A DNA stretch of 32,024 nucleotides from an uncultured Lachnospiraceae bacterium (GCA_902781895.1 CACZLA010000026.1:1-32024), one strand, 5' to 3'. Counted from the first letter of the stretch, positions 1 to 7,320 are shown. The notes: generated from the letters alone by a model not told the origin. Numbers and translations are program-made.

Positions 1-563
1 GTGTTGTCTATATTGAAAATGTCAAGGATTTCTTTTTGGGCTTGTTTCTTTGCTTCGTCAACTTTCAAATTTTGTTCAGTTACTAAATAATTGACTCGTT
101 CGTATTCAAGATGGGTGAGTAGATTGACGTTTATAGTATTTCTATCGCTGACATCGGAAATGGCCAATAAAGTCAGTTCAGAATTAGAATTTTTCCCGGT
201 AATTTCATTGCGGTAATATCCGCTTGCTTCAAGAATAACGTACTGACTTGCAAGTTTGCTGCCTTTTATCTTGAATTCACCCTTGCCGGAGTTGTCAACT
301 GTAACAGTATTCCTGTCAGGCACAGGTGATAAAGAATCTTCTGATTTGATTTTGATCTTAAAGGATGCATTATCCATATCCGTTGAGTTGATGCACTCAA
401 ATGGAATCACTGCGTCAACAGGTGTATATGAATACTCTGCATGAACTGTGAGATCGTAGAAACATACAACAAAAAGAGCGCACATAAGAAGACCTGCCAT
501 AAACAGGGTTCTTACCCACGTTGCTGTGCTATATGTATGTTTTTTATTATATCTTTCTACCAT
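1..563 (-). CDS. Pilus-locus surface protein, fourth gene (FctB position), 3' end outside window
   Basis: Minus-strand frame open from an ATG at 563 to the window edge, so the C-terminus is missing. The N-terminus reads MVERYNKKHTYSTATWVRTL, followed by a hydrophobic stretch (about residues 19-36) that fits a signal peptide or anchor. The next part, beginning EYSYTPVDAVIPFEC, resembles the start of FctA/Spy0128-like pilin domains. Later residues (LTHLEYERVNYLV, then an Ala/Lys-rich helix) look like a separate helical module. The gene follows sipA-like, pilin and sortase genes in the same direction, the position fctB holds in streptococcal FCT loci. The homology is suggestive only. A minor or basal pilin, or another sortase substrate, is plausible. 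No strong SD precedes the ATG. Confidence 0.6.
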   Translation of the reverse strand, partial: MVERYNKKHTYSTATWVRTLFMAGLLMCALFVVCFYDLTVHAEYSYTPVDAVIPFECINSTDMDNASFKIKIKSEDSLSPVPDRNTVTVDNSGKGEFKIKGSKLASQYVILEASGYYRNEITGKNSNSELTLLAISDVSDRNTINVNLLTHLEYERVNYLVTEQNLKVDEAKKQAQKEILDIFNIDN

Positions 564-576
564 ATCACAACCAGCT

Positions 577-645
577 TTTATCCATGTTAATATCCGGCAT
601 TTATTCATGCTGATAGCCGGAATTTATCCATGTTGATGACCAGCT
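577..645. repeat. Three tandem 23-bp repeats between sortase and downstream gene
   Basis: Three imperfect copies start with TTTATYCATG at 577, 600 and 623, each followed by a variant of TTRATRNCCGGMA. They lie in the leader of the gene at 1-563, downstream of the sortase stop. The spacing is exact (23 bp). Function is unknown. They could set leader length or structure. Confidence 0.6.
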
Positions 646-684
646 CATGCCATGCCATGTCACAACATTCAAAATCATGCTATA

Positions 685-1392
685 TCATTCATATATATAG
701 CAGAACACAAGCAGTCTGTTACTTGATACAGGTTCAGTACAAGTAGAAAGAGCAAGTATATGGTCTGATTTTTCTATAGACGGATTGATGTACCCGGAAC
801 GTTCTCTGATTATCTTTTGTATTTCTTTAACGCTCATCGGTTCAAGTACATTTTCCTCAAATACATTTACCTTAATGCACGCGAAGACACCCAGCTCGTA
901 GGTCGCATCAGCATTACGACCAACTATCAGCTGTCCATGGTCATGATGCTCCAGATAACTCTTGTTCAGAAATTCATCCAAAGCTCCGAACATGCTTCCA
1001 TACTCCATATGATGGCCATACAGGATGCTGTAATCATCTGTAAAGTCAGGTTTATTTCTGCTGTCGAGGAAGATACTCCCCGACAGCGAATATTCACCAT
1101 ATGGATTTATATTAAGGTACTTTGTATTATCGTCACCCTGCATGACAGGGTAATCTATATTTGTGTCATCAATCGTGACCCAGGCAACCATATCTTCTGT
1201 GATTGGTGCATCATCCGGAACACCACTCTCCGGAGTAGGTTTATACTTCAGGTAGCTGTCGTCCAGTGCATTGTGATAGACGTACCAGGTATCATACAGC
1301 CCGTAGCAGACTATCAACAATGCTACAACAAAAACAAGAAGCATAAACTTCTCATAGAGAATATTCATTTTTATCCAGAATCGCTTCATCAT
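685..1392 (-). CDS. Class B sortase, pilus-associated
   Basis: A 235-residue membrane-anchored transpeptidase that would cleave pilin sorting motifs and join subunits or attach them to the wall. One N-terminal membrane segment (about residues 15-34) places the catalytic domain outside. The sortase triad is visible: His in SILYGHHM (about 127), Cys in ALSTC (about 218) and Arg in SSNRLLVFC (about 226). The YGHHM/GSMF spacing and the ALSTC motif are class B features, as in the pilus-polymerising sortases of streptococcal FCT loci. The gene lies directly behind the FctA-type pilin. The start could be either of two adjacent ATGs. The SD is weak. Confidence 0.92.
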   Translation of the reverse strand: MMKRFWIKMNILYEKFMLLVFVVALLIVCYGLYDTWYVYHNALDDSYLKYKPTPESGVPDDAPITEDMVAWVTIDDTNIDYPVMQGDDNTKYLNINPYGEYSLSGSIFLDSRNKPDFTDDYSILYGHHMEYGSMFGALDEFLNKSYLEHHDHGQLIVGRNADATYELGVFACIKVNVFEENVLEPMSVKEIQKIIRERSGYINPSIEKSDHILALSTCTEPVSSNRLLVFCYIYE

Positions 1393-1458
1393 AGATAGTT
1401 ACTTTTAATCACTTAGAATCTCTTATAATTGCCTTTAATCACTTTTGATTGTTTATAC

Positions 1459-2661
1459 TTACTCTTCTTCGTACTTTCTTCTTGAACGAACACCAAAGAA
1501 TACAATACCTGCAACAACTATAACAGCTACTACTAAAAGACCTGCAGCTGAAAGGATAATTCCTGTAGGGATGACACCTTCCTTTGTATTTGTAAATGCA
1601 AGTGCTGTGTTATCAGTTATTCCCGTAGTAGCAGAAGATATTGTAGTCGCATCAATCGCCGCTTCTGCGTCAGTTCCAATAGTCCTTACTATAGAAGTTG
1701 TGTAGCCTTCATTTGTCATTGTTGTGCCATTTTCACTTACAGTATACTTCGTTCCTGAAGTAAGTCCCTTTATAGTTATAGACTGACCACCCTGAATCCA
1801 GAATATAGCACTTGCAGCACCATCAGCATCAGTAGTAATCGTAGCTGCATTTGTATGAGTTGAAGTATTTACTCCATTGGTCGTTGTGGTAGCTTCAGCA
1901 TTTTCCAGATTCACAGCATATGTTGTTGAAGGAAGTGCATCTTCAAGCTGTACAGTAAACTCGAAATACTCATCCTTTGATGCCTGATTACCACTTACAG
2001 CTTTGCTGATTTCCAAATTGAAAGATGCATATGTATTGGTATAGCCATCTATTTTTGTAGCACCATCTACACCGGCATTTGTCTTTAAAGGTGCAGCAGT
2101 AACAGTACCGCTATACATAACATAACCCTGTATTGCTAGACCAGTTCCATCATCCTCTACATACACGTCCATAGTTCTTACCGGTTCAGCATCATTAGTA
2201 ATACCGCTTACTGTAGATTCAGCCTCAGAAATAACATATCTATAAACTCCAGGCTCCTTGTATGTAACTCCGGAAAAATCAACATTCACATTACTCTTTG
2301 CGTACTTTTGATTTGTTCCAAGTGTTACTGAATCACCATCCTGCTGTGTAGTATAAGTTGTTGAGTTTGCTGCAAATGGTGCAGTTCCAATTGTCGGTGT
2401 ACCAGTCACCTTATTTGCATCATTTCCTGCATATACGGCTAATGTACCAGCACTTCCTTCAGCAGCTGCCCCCGCTCCAATAGTATATGTAAATGTAACC
2501 GCTGGAACATTTGCATTATTATCCATCACAAGATATTTCTTAAATGTAGGCGACCCACCCGCAACCGGCGTATACGTCGTAGCCGCACATACAGGCACCG
2601 CCATCATCATTGTCATCACTGCGACAAGTAACAAAGTTGATAGTTTTCTTTTTCCCTTCAT
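1459..2661 (-). CDS. FctA-type major pilin with isopeptide domains and xIPTG sorting signal
   Basis: A 400-residue secreted and wall-sorted pilin. Signal peptide (residues 1-26, ending VCAA), an N-terminal FctA/Spy0128-like domain (about 27-215, with FKKYLV and YTNTYASF at the ends where isopeptide Lys and Asn would lie), then a CnaB-like domain (about 215-360) with Lys in EISKAVSG, Glu in YFEFTVQ and Asn in AFTNTKEG, the usual Lys-Glu-Asn layout for a self-formed isopeptide bond. The C-terminus has VIPTG at about 363-367, a hydrophobic helix and RSRRKYEEE, a cell-wall sorting signal that departs from LPXTG. A GGAGG SD precedes the ATG. It is probably the major shaft subunit, polymerised by the neighbouring sortase. 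Confidence 0.9.
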   Translation of the reverse strand: MKGKRKLSTLLLVAVMTMMMAVPVCAATTYTPVAGGSPTFKKYLVMDNNANVPAVTFTYTIGAGAAAEGSAGTLAVYAGNDANKVTGTPTIGTAPFAANSTTYTTQQDGDSVTLGTNQKYAKSNVNVDFSGVTYKEPGVYRYVISEAESTVSGITNDAEPVRTMDVYVEDDGTGLAIQGYVMYSGTVTAAPLKTNAGVDGATKIDGYTNTYASFNLEISKAVSGNQASKDEYFEFTVQLEDALPSTTYAVNLENAEATTTTNGVNTSTHTNAATITTDADGAASAIFWIQGGQSITIKGLTSGTKYTVSENGTTMTNEGYTTSIVRTIGTDAEAAIDATTISSATTGITDNTALAFTNTKEGVIPTGIILSAAGLLVVAVIVVAGIVFFGVRSRRKYEEE

Positions 2662-2736
2662 ATCCTTACCTCCATATGAATAAAGTTTTATTTTTGTGGC
2701 AGTATATCTGCCGATTTATATAAAGCCTGATAGTTA

Positions 2737-3432
2737 TCAGACACCTCTTTTTCTAAGCAGGAGAACAACCTTTCCTTTTGTATCCTTCATGGGGATGCCA
2801 CCATAGGTCCGGCTGTCTGTAGCATCCGGTCTGTAGTCATTCAGAACAAACAGCGAGTCATTTGGCACCGTGTAAGGAAAACTGATCTTTGCTCCTTCGC
2901 CGGTTGTAGGATATACAGTATCTTCATAAAGACCGTATCCATTTACCGTTAGTCCCTCATCTCCGATGTCAACCACCTCTCCGGCTTCTGCGACGATACG
3001 TCCAAAATGGATAGTTCCATCCACTTCGTAAGCTATCTCATCGCCCTTATGCAGCTGGGCCAGTTTAAATGTGAGACACAGATCTCCATCCTTCACCATA
3101 GGATAGCCGGTGTTACTGTGATTTACATATACTCCAACAACAAAATAAAGAAGAAGCACCACAACAAGAGCAGTTACGCCAACCTTTATAAAAAATGAGA
3201 TTGCATACTGTTTAGCTGTTTTCTTCTTCTTTGAATCTTTCTTTTTTCCGTTTCCCACACCTTTTGAAACACTCTTTTCAGTGCTTTTGTGAGTATTATT
3301 TACTGCGCTTTTCTGAGCACTAATCACTGTGCTTTTCTGAGCACTATTTTCTGTGTTTCTCTCAATTTCCGCAGACTTTGCTTTAACTAACTTACTTCTG
3401 TCTACGATTACTTTCTCTTTCTCCTCACTCAT
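2737..3432 (-). CDS. SipA-like signal peptidase homologue lacking catalytic Ser/Lys
   Basis: A 231-residue type I signal-peptidase-fold protein. Residues 1-75 form a long, Lys/Ser-rich cytoplasmic segment with degenerate AQKS/THKS repeats. One membrane helix follows (about 76-103), then the outer domain. Family boxes are recognisable: the substrate-site box is NTGYPMVKDGD (107-117), where active enzymes have Ser-Met-x-Pro, and the general-base box is HFGRIVAEAGE (142-152), where Lys is expected before Arg but Gly is present. Box E (LNDYRPDATDSRTYGG) is well kept. Streptococcal SipA of FCT pilus loci has also lost its Ser/Lys dyad and acts as a pilus assembly factor. Position before fctA- and sortase-like genes supports the same role here. 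The catalytic loss is read by eye from motif alignment. Confidence 0.85.
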   Translation of the reverse strand: MSEEKEKVIVDRSKLVKAKSAEIERNTENSAQKSTVISAQKSAVNNTHKSTEKSVSKGVGNGKKKDSKKKKTAKQYAISFFIKVGVTALVVVLLLYFVVGVYVNHSNTGYPMVKDGDLCLTFKLAQLHKGDEIAYEVDGTIHFGRIVAEAGEVVDIGDEGLTVNGYGLYEDTVYPTTGEGAKISFPYTVPNDSLFVLNDYRPDATDSRTYGGIPMKDTKGKVVLLLRKRGV

Positions 3433-3537
3433 AGTTGAAAACCTTCAAAGACTTCACCCTAACAGCCTTCTATATTTTTTCCCTTTCTACTACTTCGGAA
3501 TTAAACGAGTTTTCATCGCCTAGTATAATGCTATGTC

Positions 3538-3566
3538 ATTTTACCATGTTTTGACAAAAAAAGCAA
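3538..3566 (-). promoter_or_regulatory. Candidate promoter of the pilus operon
   Basis: On the minus strand TTGCTT (3561-3566) is separated by 17 bases from TAAAAT (3538-3543). This would leave a leader of about 100 bases before the SipA-like ATG at 3432. A second TTGTCA lies between them, so the exact pair is uncertain. Confidence 0.4.
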
Positions 3567-3621
3567 AAAATTCACATTTTTTTCACATTATGTATATTCT
3601 GATATTAGTTGCACGAAACGA

Positions 3622-3649
3622 AGAAAAACCCGGGCTGAATCGCCCGGGT
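3622..3649 (-). terminator. Terminator behind the solute-binding-protein remnant
   Basis: ACCCGGGC (3628-3635), a 6-base loop and GCCCGGGT (3642-3649) form a perfect 8-bp GC-rich stem. On the minus strand it is followed by a T run (the AAAAA at 3624-3628). It ends transcription from 3691-4273 and insulates the pilus operon. The rest of 3433-3690 is the pilus promoter and leader. I see no gene there. Confidence 0.85.
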
Positions 3650-3690
3650 AAATATATATGTAAAAAGAGGGTTTTTACTATATTATTTAG

Positions 3691-4092
3691 TTATTTATTC
3701 TCATTTATATATGTACCGATTCTGTCCTGAATAACGCTACATACATCATCTATTGACTTATCGCCTGAGAAGTAACCTGATACCTCTTCTTTAACTATTT
3801 CTGTTACCTTACTATCCTCGTCAGTACAACCACTTATTGAGTCTATCAGTTTTCTGAATTCATCTACATCAGCCTGTGAAACCGGCTTATACTCATAAAC
3901 AAAATCTGATGACTCTATAACTTCATTTCGTGGCTCGACATTGTTTCCATATTCATCAGTATAGCTTTCAGTTGCCATACAGTATTTCTCATATGCGGCG
4001 TATACATCTTTCCTTACAGGAACACCTGCTACTTGCATATAATTTTTACCCTGATACTCACTTAAAAGCAGATATTTGATAAAGCTCCAGAC
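3691..4092 (-). pseudogene. 3' remnant of an extracellular solute-binding protein gene
   Basis: The readable frame continues upstream of the ATG at 4038 into WSFIKYLLLSEYQGKNYMQVAGVPV, which is the style of the C-terminal part of family 1 ABC-transporter solute-binding proteins. The end, SGYFSGDKSIDDVCSVIQ and a helix ending YINENK, also matches the usual C-terminus (FxGDKS...IQxRVxxYL). The signal peptide and sugar-binding N-lobe are absent. The frame breaks at about 4092, where sequence homologous to the HNH gene at 6116-6715 begins. No SD precedes any internal ATG, so the fragment is probably not translated. Family assignment is from memory of the motif style. Confidence 0.7.
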
Positions 4093-4273
4093 AGTTTGAT
4101 ATCTTGAAGTTGAGGCCTTCGTTTTTGCAGTAGGCCTTGATCTTCCCTATCTTTCTCTCACTCTTTATGAGGTCATTGAATTCGCTGCCGTTCCATACCA
4201 GGCCGTAGTGCTTGAGAGTCTTCTTCTGTTTTCTTGTTATTTCCGTCCTACTGGATACTTTTATGGGGTACAT
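4058..4273 (-). pseudogene. Truncated duplicate of the HNH protein N-terminus
   Basis: Residues 1-57 (from MYPIKVSSRTEITRKQKK) are nearly identical to the N-terminus of the intact HNH protein encoded at 6116-6715. Homology stops after FKISN, at about 4092. The last residues (CLELYQISAFK) are an out-of-frame reading of the solute-binding-protein remnant. The HNH cysteines, the catalytic His and the membrane segment are all missing. A plausible SD (ACGGAG) remains, so a 71-residue peptide might still be made. This is a recombination chimera. Confidence 0.75.
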
Positions 4274-4578
4274 TGATTTAATCTCCGTTCGGGCCTCAGT
4301 GCGTAAGGTAACAAACCTATCACTTTGAGAAGGTGTTGTCTATAAAAATATAATTACAAAAACATAGTCATATAAATCGGTATATATAATACTCCATCAT
4401 CAAATGCCAGATCCTTCGTATAGATGATATAACGGTCATTCATTTTTACTTTATACTTATCTTTTACAAGTTGTTTTATCGACCGAGATTGCGATTTGTT
4501 TTCCTAAATATATGCACCTAATTGCGATTTGTTTTCTCTTTGTCGCGCCGCAAATTACATTTTTTAGTTCTCTAAACG
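4274..4578. other. 305-bp gap with degraded coding sequence and a short direct repeat
   Basis: No intact gene is visible. On the minus strand an open stretch ends at 4354 and from the ATG at 4443 reads MNDRYIIYTKDLAFDDGVLY. It is protein-like but has no SD and no recognised family, so it is probably a gene remnant. The sequence TTGCGATTTGTTTTC occurs twice (near 4486 and 4521), about 35 bases apart, just behind the serpin stop. No convincing terminator for the serpin was found. Confidence 0.4.
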
Positions 4579-5739
4579 CTATAACTTATTAGCCACGCCC
4601 ATGAATATCGGCAGGTGGGTTTTGTTATGGATGACTGCATAGATGAATGGCTGATCGAGATATACTTCTTTGTGTTCATTGAAATCAGCTGCACAGCCAA
4701 TGGCTATCTCCATTGTAACAGCGGAAGCTTTGGTTCCGTGACGATCAACCTCTATAAGTGCTTTATGGCATATCTGATCTATCTTCATAGGGATGCCTTT
4801 AGCCATCGGCGAGAAATCTGCATTATCTTCAAACGCCTGATTTACGCCAACTTCCTTTAACAAGCCGGACAGTTCTTTGGTATATTCTGATTTAAACTTA
4901 GGTATGTAGGCTTCTACATTTGCCAACTCTGCATTGTCATAGAGCTCGGTCACATCCAGATCATTAATGATTTTTCTTATTAATGTTTTGCTATTGATTT
5001 TTGGGCGGAGTCCCATAAATGAGAATTCATCCTTCTTATAAGGTTTGATGAAGCCGTTAAACAGTTCATTCTCTATGTAATAATCCTCGGAGCTGTGCAT
5101 CATTTGAACCTTTGAACTTGTCTTATCTATGTTTTTAAACTTCTCCTCGTAGATATCGTCCTCTTCATATTTCTCCATCCAAGCTGCATCGAACGTCACT
5201 GCATTTATTAGTGCTGCTATCATCTGACTCATGGAATCATCCGCGATTTTAGGGATCATTCCCTTGGTTTTCTTGCTCACCCATTTGTTTACATCATTTA
5301 CTATATCGACCGAATCGAAGAACTCTGCTGAGTATTTAGCTTTAAGCATCTTTTTATATTTATTGTTTATGGAGTCTTTTATCGTATTCTTCACGATTAC
5401 AGCATTGGCTGAAGTAAACTGATATGCATCCTTCAGATGACGATTCATAACCCCGAGAGTATCAAAGGAATCCGGATCTGAGGTGTCAAGATAGTTTGTC
5501 AGCTCTCTTCTTGTATCAGCAGCGGTTGAGTCTGCAAGCATATTTATAGCTGCAAATACTGAATATGGCGAGAATACGACATTCTCATCATCATGCTCAT
5601 CAAGCATCCTGCTGAGCATATTTCTTGCGATCTCGTTATATCTCATCGAATCAACATTCATCTCCGGGAAGAATTCCTCCCTTACATCCTTAGGGAAGTA
5701 ATCTACCGGCTCGCTATAAAGAATCTTCCTCTCTGTCAT
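4579..5739 (-). CDS. Serpin-family serine protease inhibitor, apparently intracellular
   Basis: The start is taken as the ATG at 5739 (MTERKILYSEPVD), with AGGAGG nearby; the upstream GTG codons overlap that SD. This gives 386 residues. Serpin landmarks: NVVFSPYSVFAAINMLADST near the N-terminus, ALINAVTFDAAW in the strand-3A region, YIPKFKSEYTKELSGLLKEVG, and the C-terminal QPFIYAVIHNKTHLPIFMG. The reactive-loop hinge is HGTKASAVTMEIAIGCAAD. Gly-Thr-x-Ala-x-Ala with small residues is the pattern of inhibitory serpins. Counting from the hinge Gly puts P1 near the Cys, which is tentative. There is no signal peptide, so it would act inside the cell unless it leaves by another route. It is translationally coupled to the small membrane protein upstream. 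Confidence 0.93.
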   Translation of the reverse strand: MTERKILYSEPVDYFPKDVREEFFPEMNVDSMRYNEIARNMLSRMLDEHDDENVVFSPYSVFAAINMLADSTAADTRRELTNYLDTSDPDSFDTLGVMNRHLKDAYQFTSANAVIVKNTIKDSINNKYKKMLKAKYSAEFFDSVDIVNDVNKWVSKKTKGMIPKIADDSMSQMIAALINAVTFDAAWMEKYEEDDIYEEKFKNIDKTSSKVQMMHSSEDYYIENELFNGFIKPYKKDEFSFMGLRPKINSKTLIRKIINDLDVTELYDNAELANVEAYIPKFKSEYTKELSGLLKEVGVNQAFEDNADFSPMAKGIPMKIDQICHKALIEVDRHGTKASAVTMEIAIGCAADFNEHKEVYLDQPFIYAVIHNKTHLPIFMGVANKL

Positions 5740-5744
5740 GATAA

Positions 5745-5897
5745 TCACCACCTCCTATACGGTCCCGGTCCGCCGTCATCAATGATAAGTCCGAGCAGGA
5801 TAAGCGGGAACCAGATTATATTCTTAACAAGTGAATAAAGTACTTTAATTGGGAATACGAGCATCCATATAAATAACCTAACCATTAATGTGATCAT
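5745..5897 (-). CDS. 50-residue membrane protein upstream of and overlapping the serpin start region
   Basis: An ATG at 5897 with GGAAGGGAG upstream opens a 50-codon frame ending in TGA at 5745-5747. It begins MITLMVRLFIWMLVFPIKVL. Two hydrophobic stretches (about 4-24 and 27-39) are followed by a Gly/Pro-rich end (IDDGGPGPYRRW). The serpin SD lies inside its last codons, and its stop is only 5 bases from the serpin ATG, so the two are very likely co-translated. No family was recognised. The coupling suggests a partner that holds the serpin at the membrane or modulates it, but this is inference. Confidence 0.65.
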   Translation of the reverse strand: MITLMVRLFIWMLVFPIKVLYSLVKNIIWFPLILLGLIIDDGGPGPYRRW

Positions 5898-6013
5898 ACA
5901 ATCAACTCCCTTCCTTGATTTAGCTGATTTGTGTTGTTCTTGTTGGTTTTAGTATCTCATAGGGTTTGGTCCTTTAATATGACAGACCTTGGAGCATGGC
6001 ACCTTTTTGCCAA

Positions 6014-6057
6014 AAAGGTACCGTGTACCAAAATGCGTTTTGGTACACGGTACCTTT
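6014..6057. terminator. 20-bp perfect inverted repeat (bidirectional terminator or repeat element)
   Basis: GGTACCGTGTACCAAAA (6017-6033), loop TGCG and TTTTGGTACACGGTACC (6038-6054) pair perfectly, and A/T pairs extend the stem to 6014 and 6057. A second, overlapping hairpin (GGCACCTTTTT with AAAAAGGTACC, about 5999-6022) is possible. It lies 60 bases behind the HNH stop and ahead of the small membrane protein, so it could terminate the HNH transcript. The same words recur at 7213-7258. In the rest of 5898-6115 I found no gene. Confidence 0.6.
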
Positions 6058-6115
6058 CTTCTCCTTTAACGTTCCAGCTAAAGTATTTGAATCCTCCCAA
6101 GTGAACTTGACTATA

Positions 6116-6715
6116 TTAATATAGGCTTTGTATCCACTGTATAACCTCTTCTCTCCTGCAAATCACTATATATATAAGTATAGCTAGAATAATGAGCTCA
6201 ATAAGCCATTTTATAATCCAACGGCCGGTATGCCTTCCGATTCTGCCGCGGAATATCCAAAGTCCGGTTTTATCATCCTTTTTCATATTACATCTGGCGC
6301 AGGCGGGGACCAGATTATTTGGACTGTTTATGTTCTGAATACCCTGTTTTTTAAGCTTCTTCTGATATTTAACACTTCTCGAAACCTTGCCTATAGGATA
6401 CAGGTGATCGACAGTCACTTTGCTTTTACTGAGAAGCTTGCCGCAGTAAGCACATATATAATATCTGCCTAGTATCTGTGGCTTATGATGGGTAAAGAAC
6501 TTATTTCTGTAGTTTGCACTTCTGTTTCCCATAGAGTTTGATATCTTGAATCTGAGGCCTTCTTTTTTACAGTAGGTCTTGATTTTCTCTATCCTTCTCT
6601 CACTCTTTATAAGTCCGTTGAACTCGCTGCCATCCCATATGAGACCATAGTGCTTCAGGGTTTTCTTCTGTTTTCTGGTTATTTCCGTCCTGCAGGATAC
6701 ATTTATAGGATACAT
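6116..6715 (-). CDS. HNH endonuclease-like protein with C-terminal membrane segment
   Basis: 199 residues in three parts. Residues 1-60 are basic and helical (TEITRKQKKTLKHYG) and are shared with the truncated copy at 4058-4273. Residues about 85-150 are an HNH fold: CAYCG, then VDHLYPIGK with the His that would bind the scissile phosphate or metal, and NNLVPACARCNMKK. The paired CxxC motifs would hold a structural zinc. Residues about 168-188 (WLIELIILAILIYIVIC) form a membrane helix with a short basic tail. Membrane anchoring is unusual for HNH nucleases. The SD is a loose GAGAGTGAG. The next gene downstream on the minus strand is the small membrane protein-serpin pair, beyond a strong hairpin. 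The natural substrate is unknown. Confidence 0.85.
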   Translation of the reverse strand: MYPINVSCRTEITRKQKKTLKHYGLIWDGSEFNGLIKSERRIEKIKTYCKKEGLRFKISNSMGNRSANYRNKFFTHHKPQILGRYYICAYCGKLLSKSKVTVDHLYPIGKVSRSVKYQKKLKKQGIQNINSPNNLVPACARCNMKKDDKTGLWIFRGRIGRHTGRWIIKWLIELIILAILIYIVICRREEVIQWIQSLY

Positions 6716-6734
6716 GCTCTCACTCTCTTATTCT

Positions 6735-7196
6735 CTATTTAAGCCCTTTTAACAGCTCCAGCAGGTCTTCCTTGCTCTTAATGATCATCGCATCCAATGA
6801 CTCTGCACCCTTCACATACGGCTCAAGCTTCTCTGCGGTTTTACCTATGCCGCTTCCGCCGGACGTCGCAAAAGCATAAACCTTCTTTCCCGTCCAGTCG
6901 TAGTCCTTGCAGAACGTGTTTATAACATTCGGAGCTGCGTAGTACCATATAGGAAAACCGACAAAAACAGTGTCATACGTTTCGAAATTCTCGACCTTGC
7001 TCTCTACCGGAACGTCCTTTTTGCCAAACTTTTCCTTATTACAGCGGGCAATAGGGTTAGCCCACTTCAGATCCGACTCAGTATATGGCTGAGTTGGTTT
7101 TATCTCGAAAACATCAGCATCGATTTTTTTAGCCAGCGCCGATGCAACCTTCGCTGTTCTTCCACTTGCTGAAAAATAAGCAACTAAAGCTTTCAT
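6735..7196 (-). CDS. Flavodoxin
   Basis: 153 residues, the normal size for a flavodoxin of the Flavodoxin_4 type. The FMN phosphate loop is SASGRTAK after the first strand (MKALVAYFSASG). FVGFPIWYYAAPNVINTF and FATSGGSGIGKT supply the flavin-stacking loops and the second FMN contact region. It would carry low-potential electrons in the cytoplasm as an FMN protein; the redox partner cannot be told from context. A strong GGAGG SD lies before the ATG. It precedes the HNH gene with a 19-base gap, so the two are probably cotranscribed. Confidence 0.92.
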   Translation of the reverse strand: MKALVAYFSASGRTAKVASALAKKIDADVFEIKPTQPYTESDLKWANPIARCNKEKFGKKDVPVESKVENFETYDTVFVGFPIWYYAAPNVINTFCKDYDWTGKKVYAFATSGGSGIGKTAEKLEPYVKGAESLDAMIIKSKEDLLELLKGLK

Positions 7197-7238
7197 ATGT
7201 ACACCTCCGTCATGGTACCTGGCATCTTTTTGCGTTTT

Positions 7239-7267
7239 GGTACACGGTACCGTGTACCTAGATTATA
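7239..7267 (-). promoter_or_regulatory. Extended -10 promoter and overlapping palindrome ahead of flavodoxin
   Basis: On the minus strand TGATATAAT gives an extended -10 (TATAAT at 7262-7267). A good -35 is not visible, which fits an extended -10 promoter. The predicted start of transcription falls at or just inside a perfect 20-bp palindrome, GGTACACGGTACCGTGTACC (7239-7258). Such a position would suit a repressor operator or a 5' leader hairpin. The palindrome shares sequence with the inverted repeat at 6017-6054. Confidence 0.5.
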
Positions 7268-7320
7268 TCACATCGGTTTTGTGAACTGAATATAAAAAGC
7301 TTTACGCGGGCAAATACAGT

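Noticed and set aside
1-4345. Shared 11-mer GTGTTGTCTAT at 1 and near 4332 as ends of a mobile unit
   Set aside because: The match is too short, there is no inverted counterpart or transposase, and the two sites differ outside the 11 bases.
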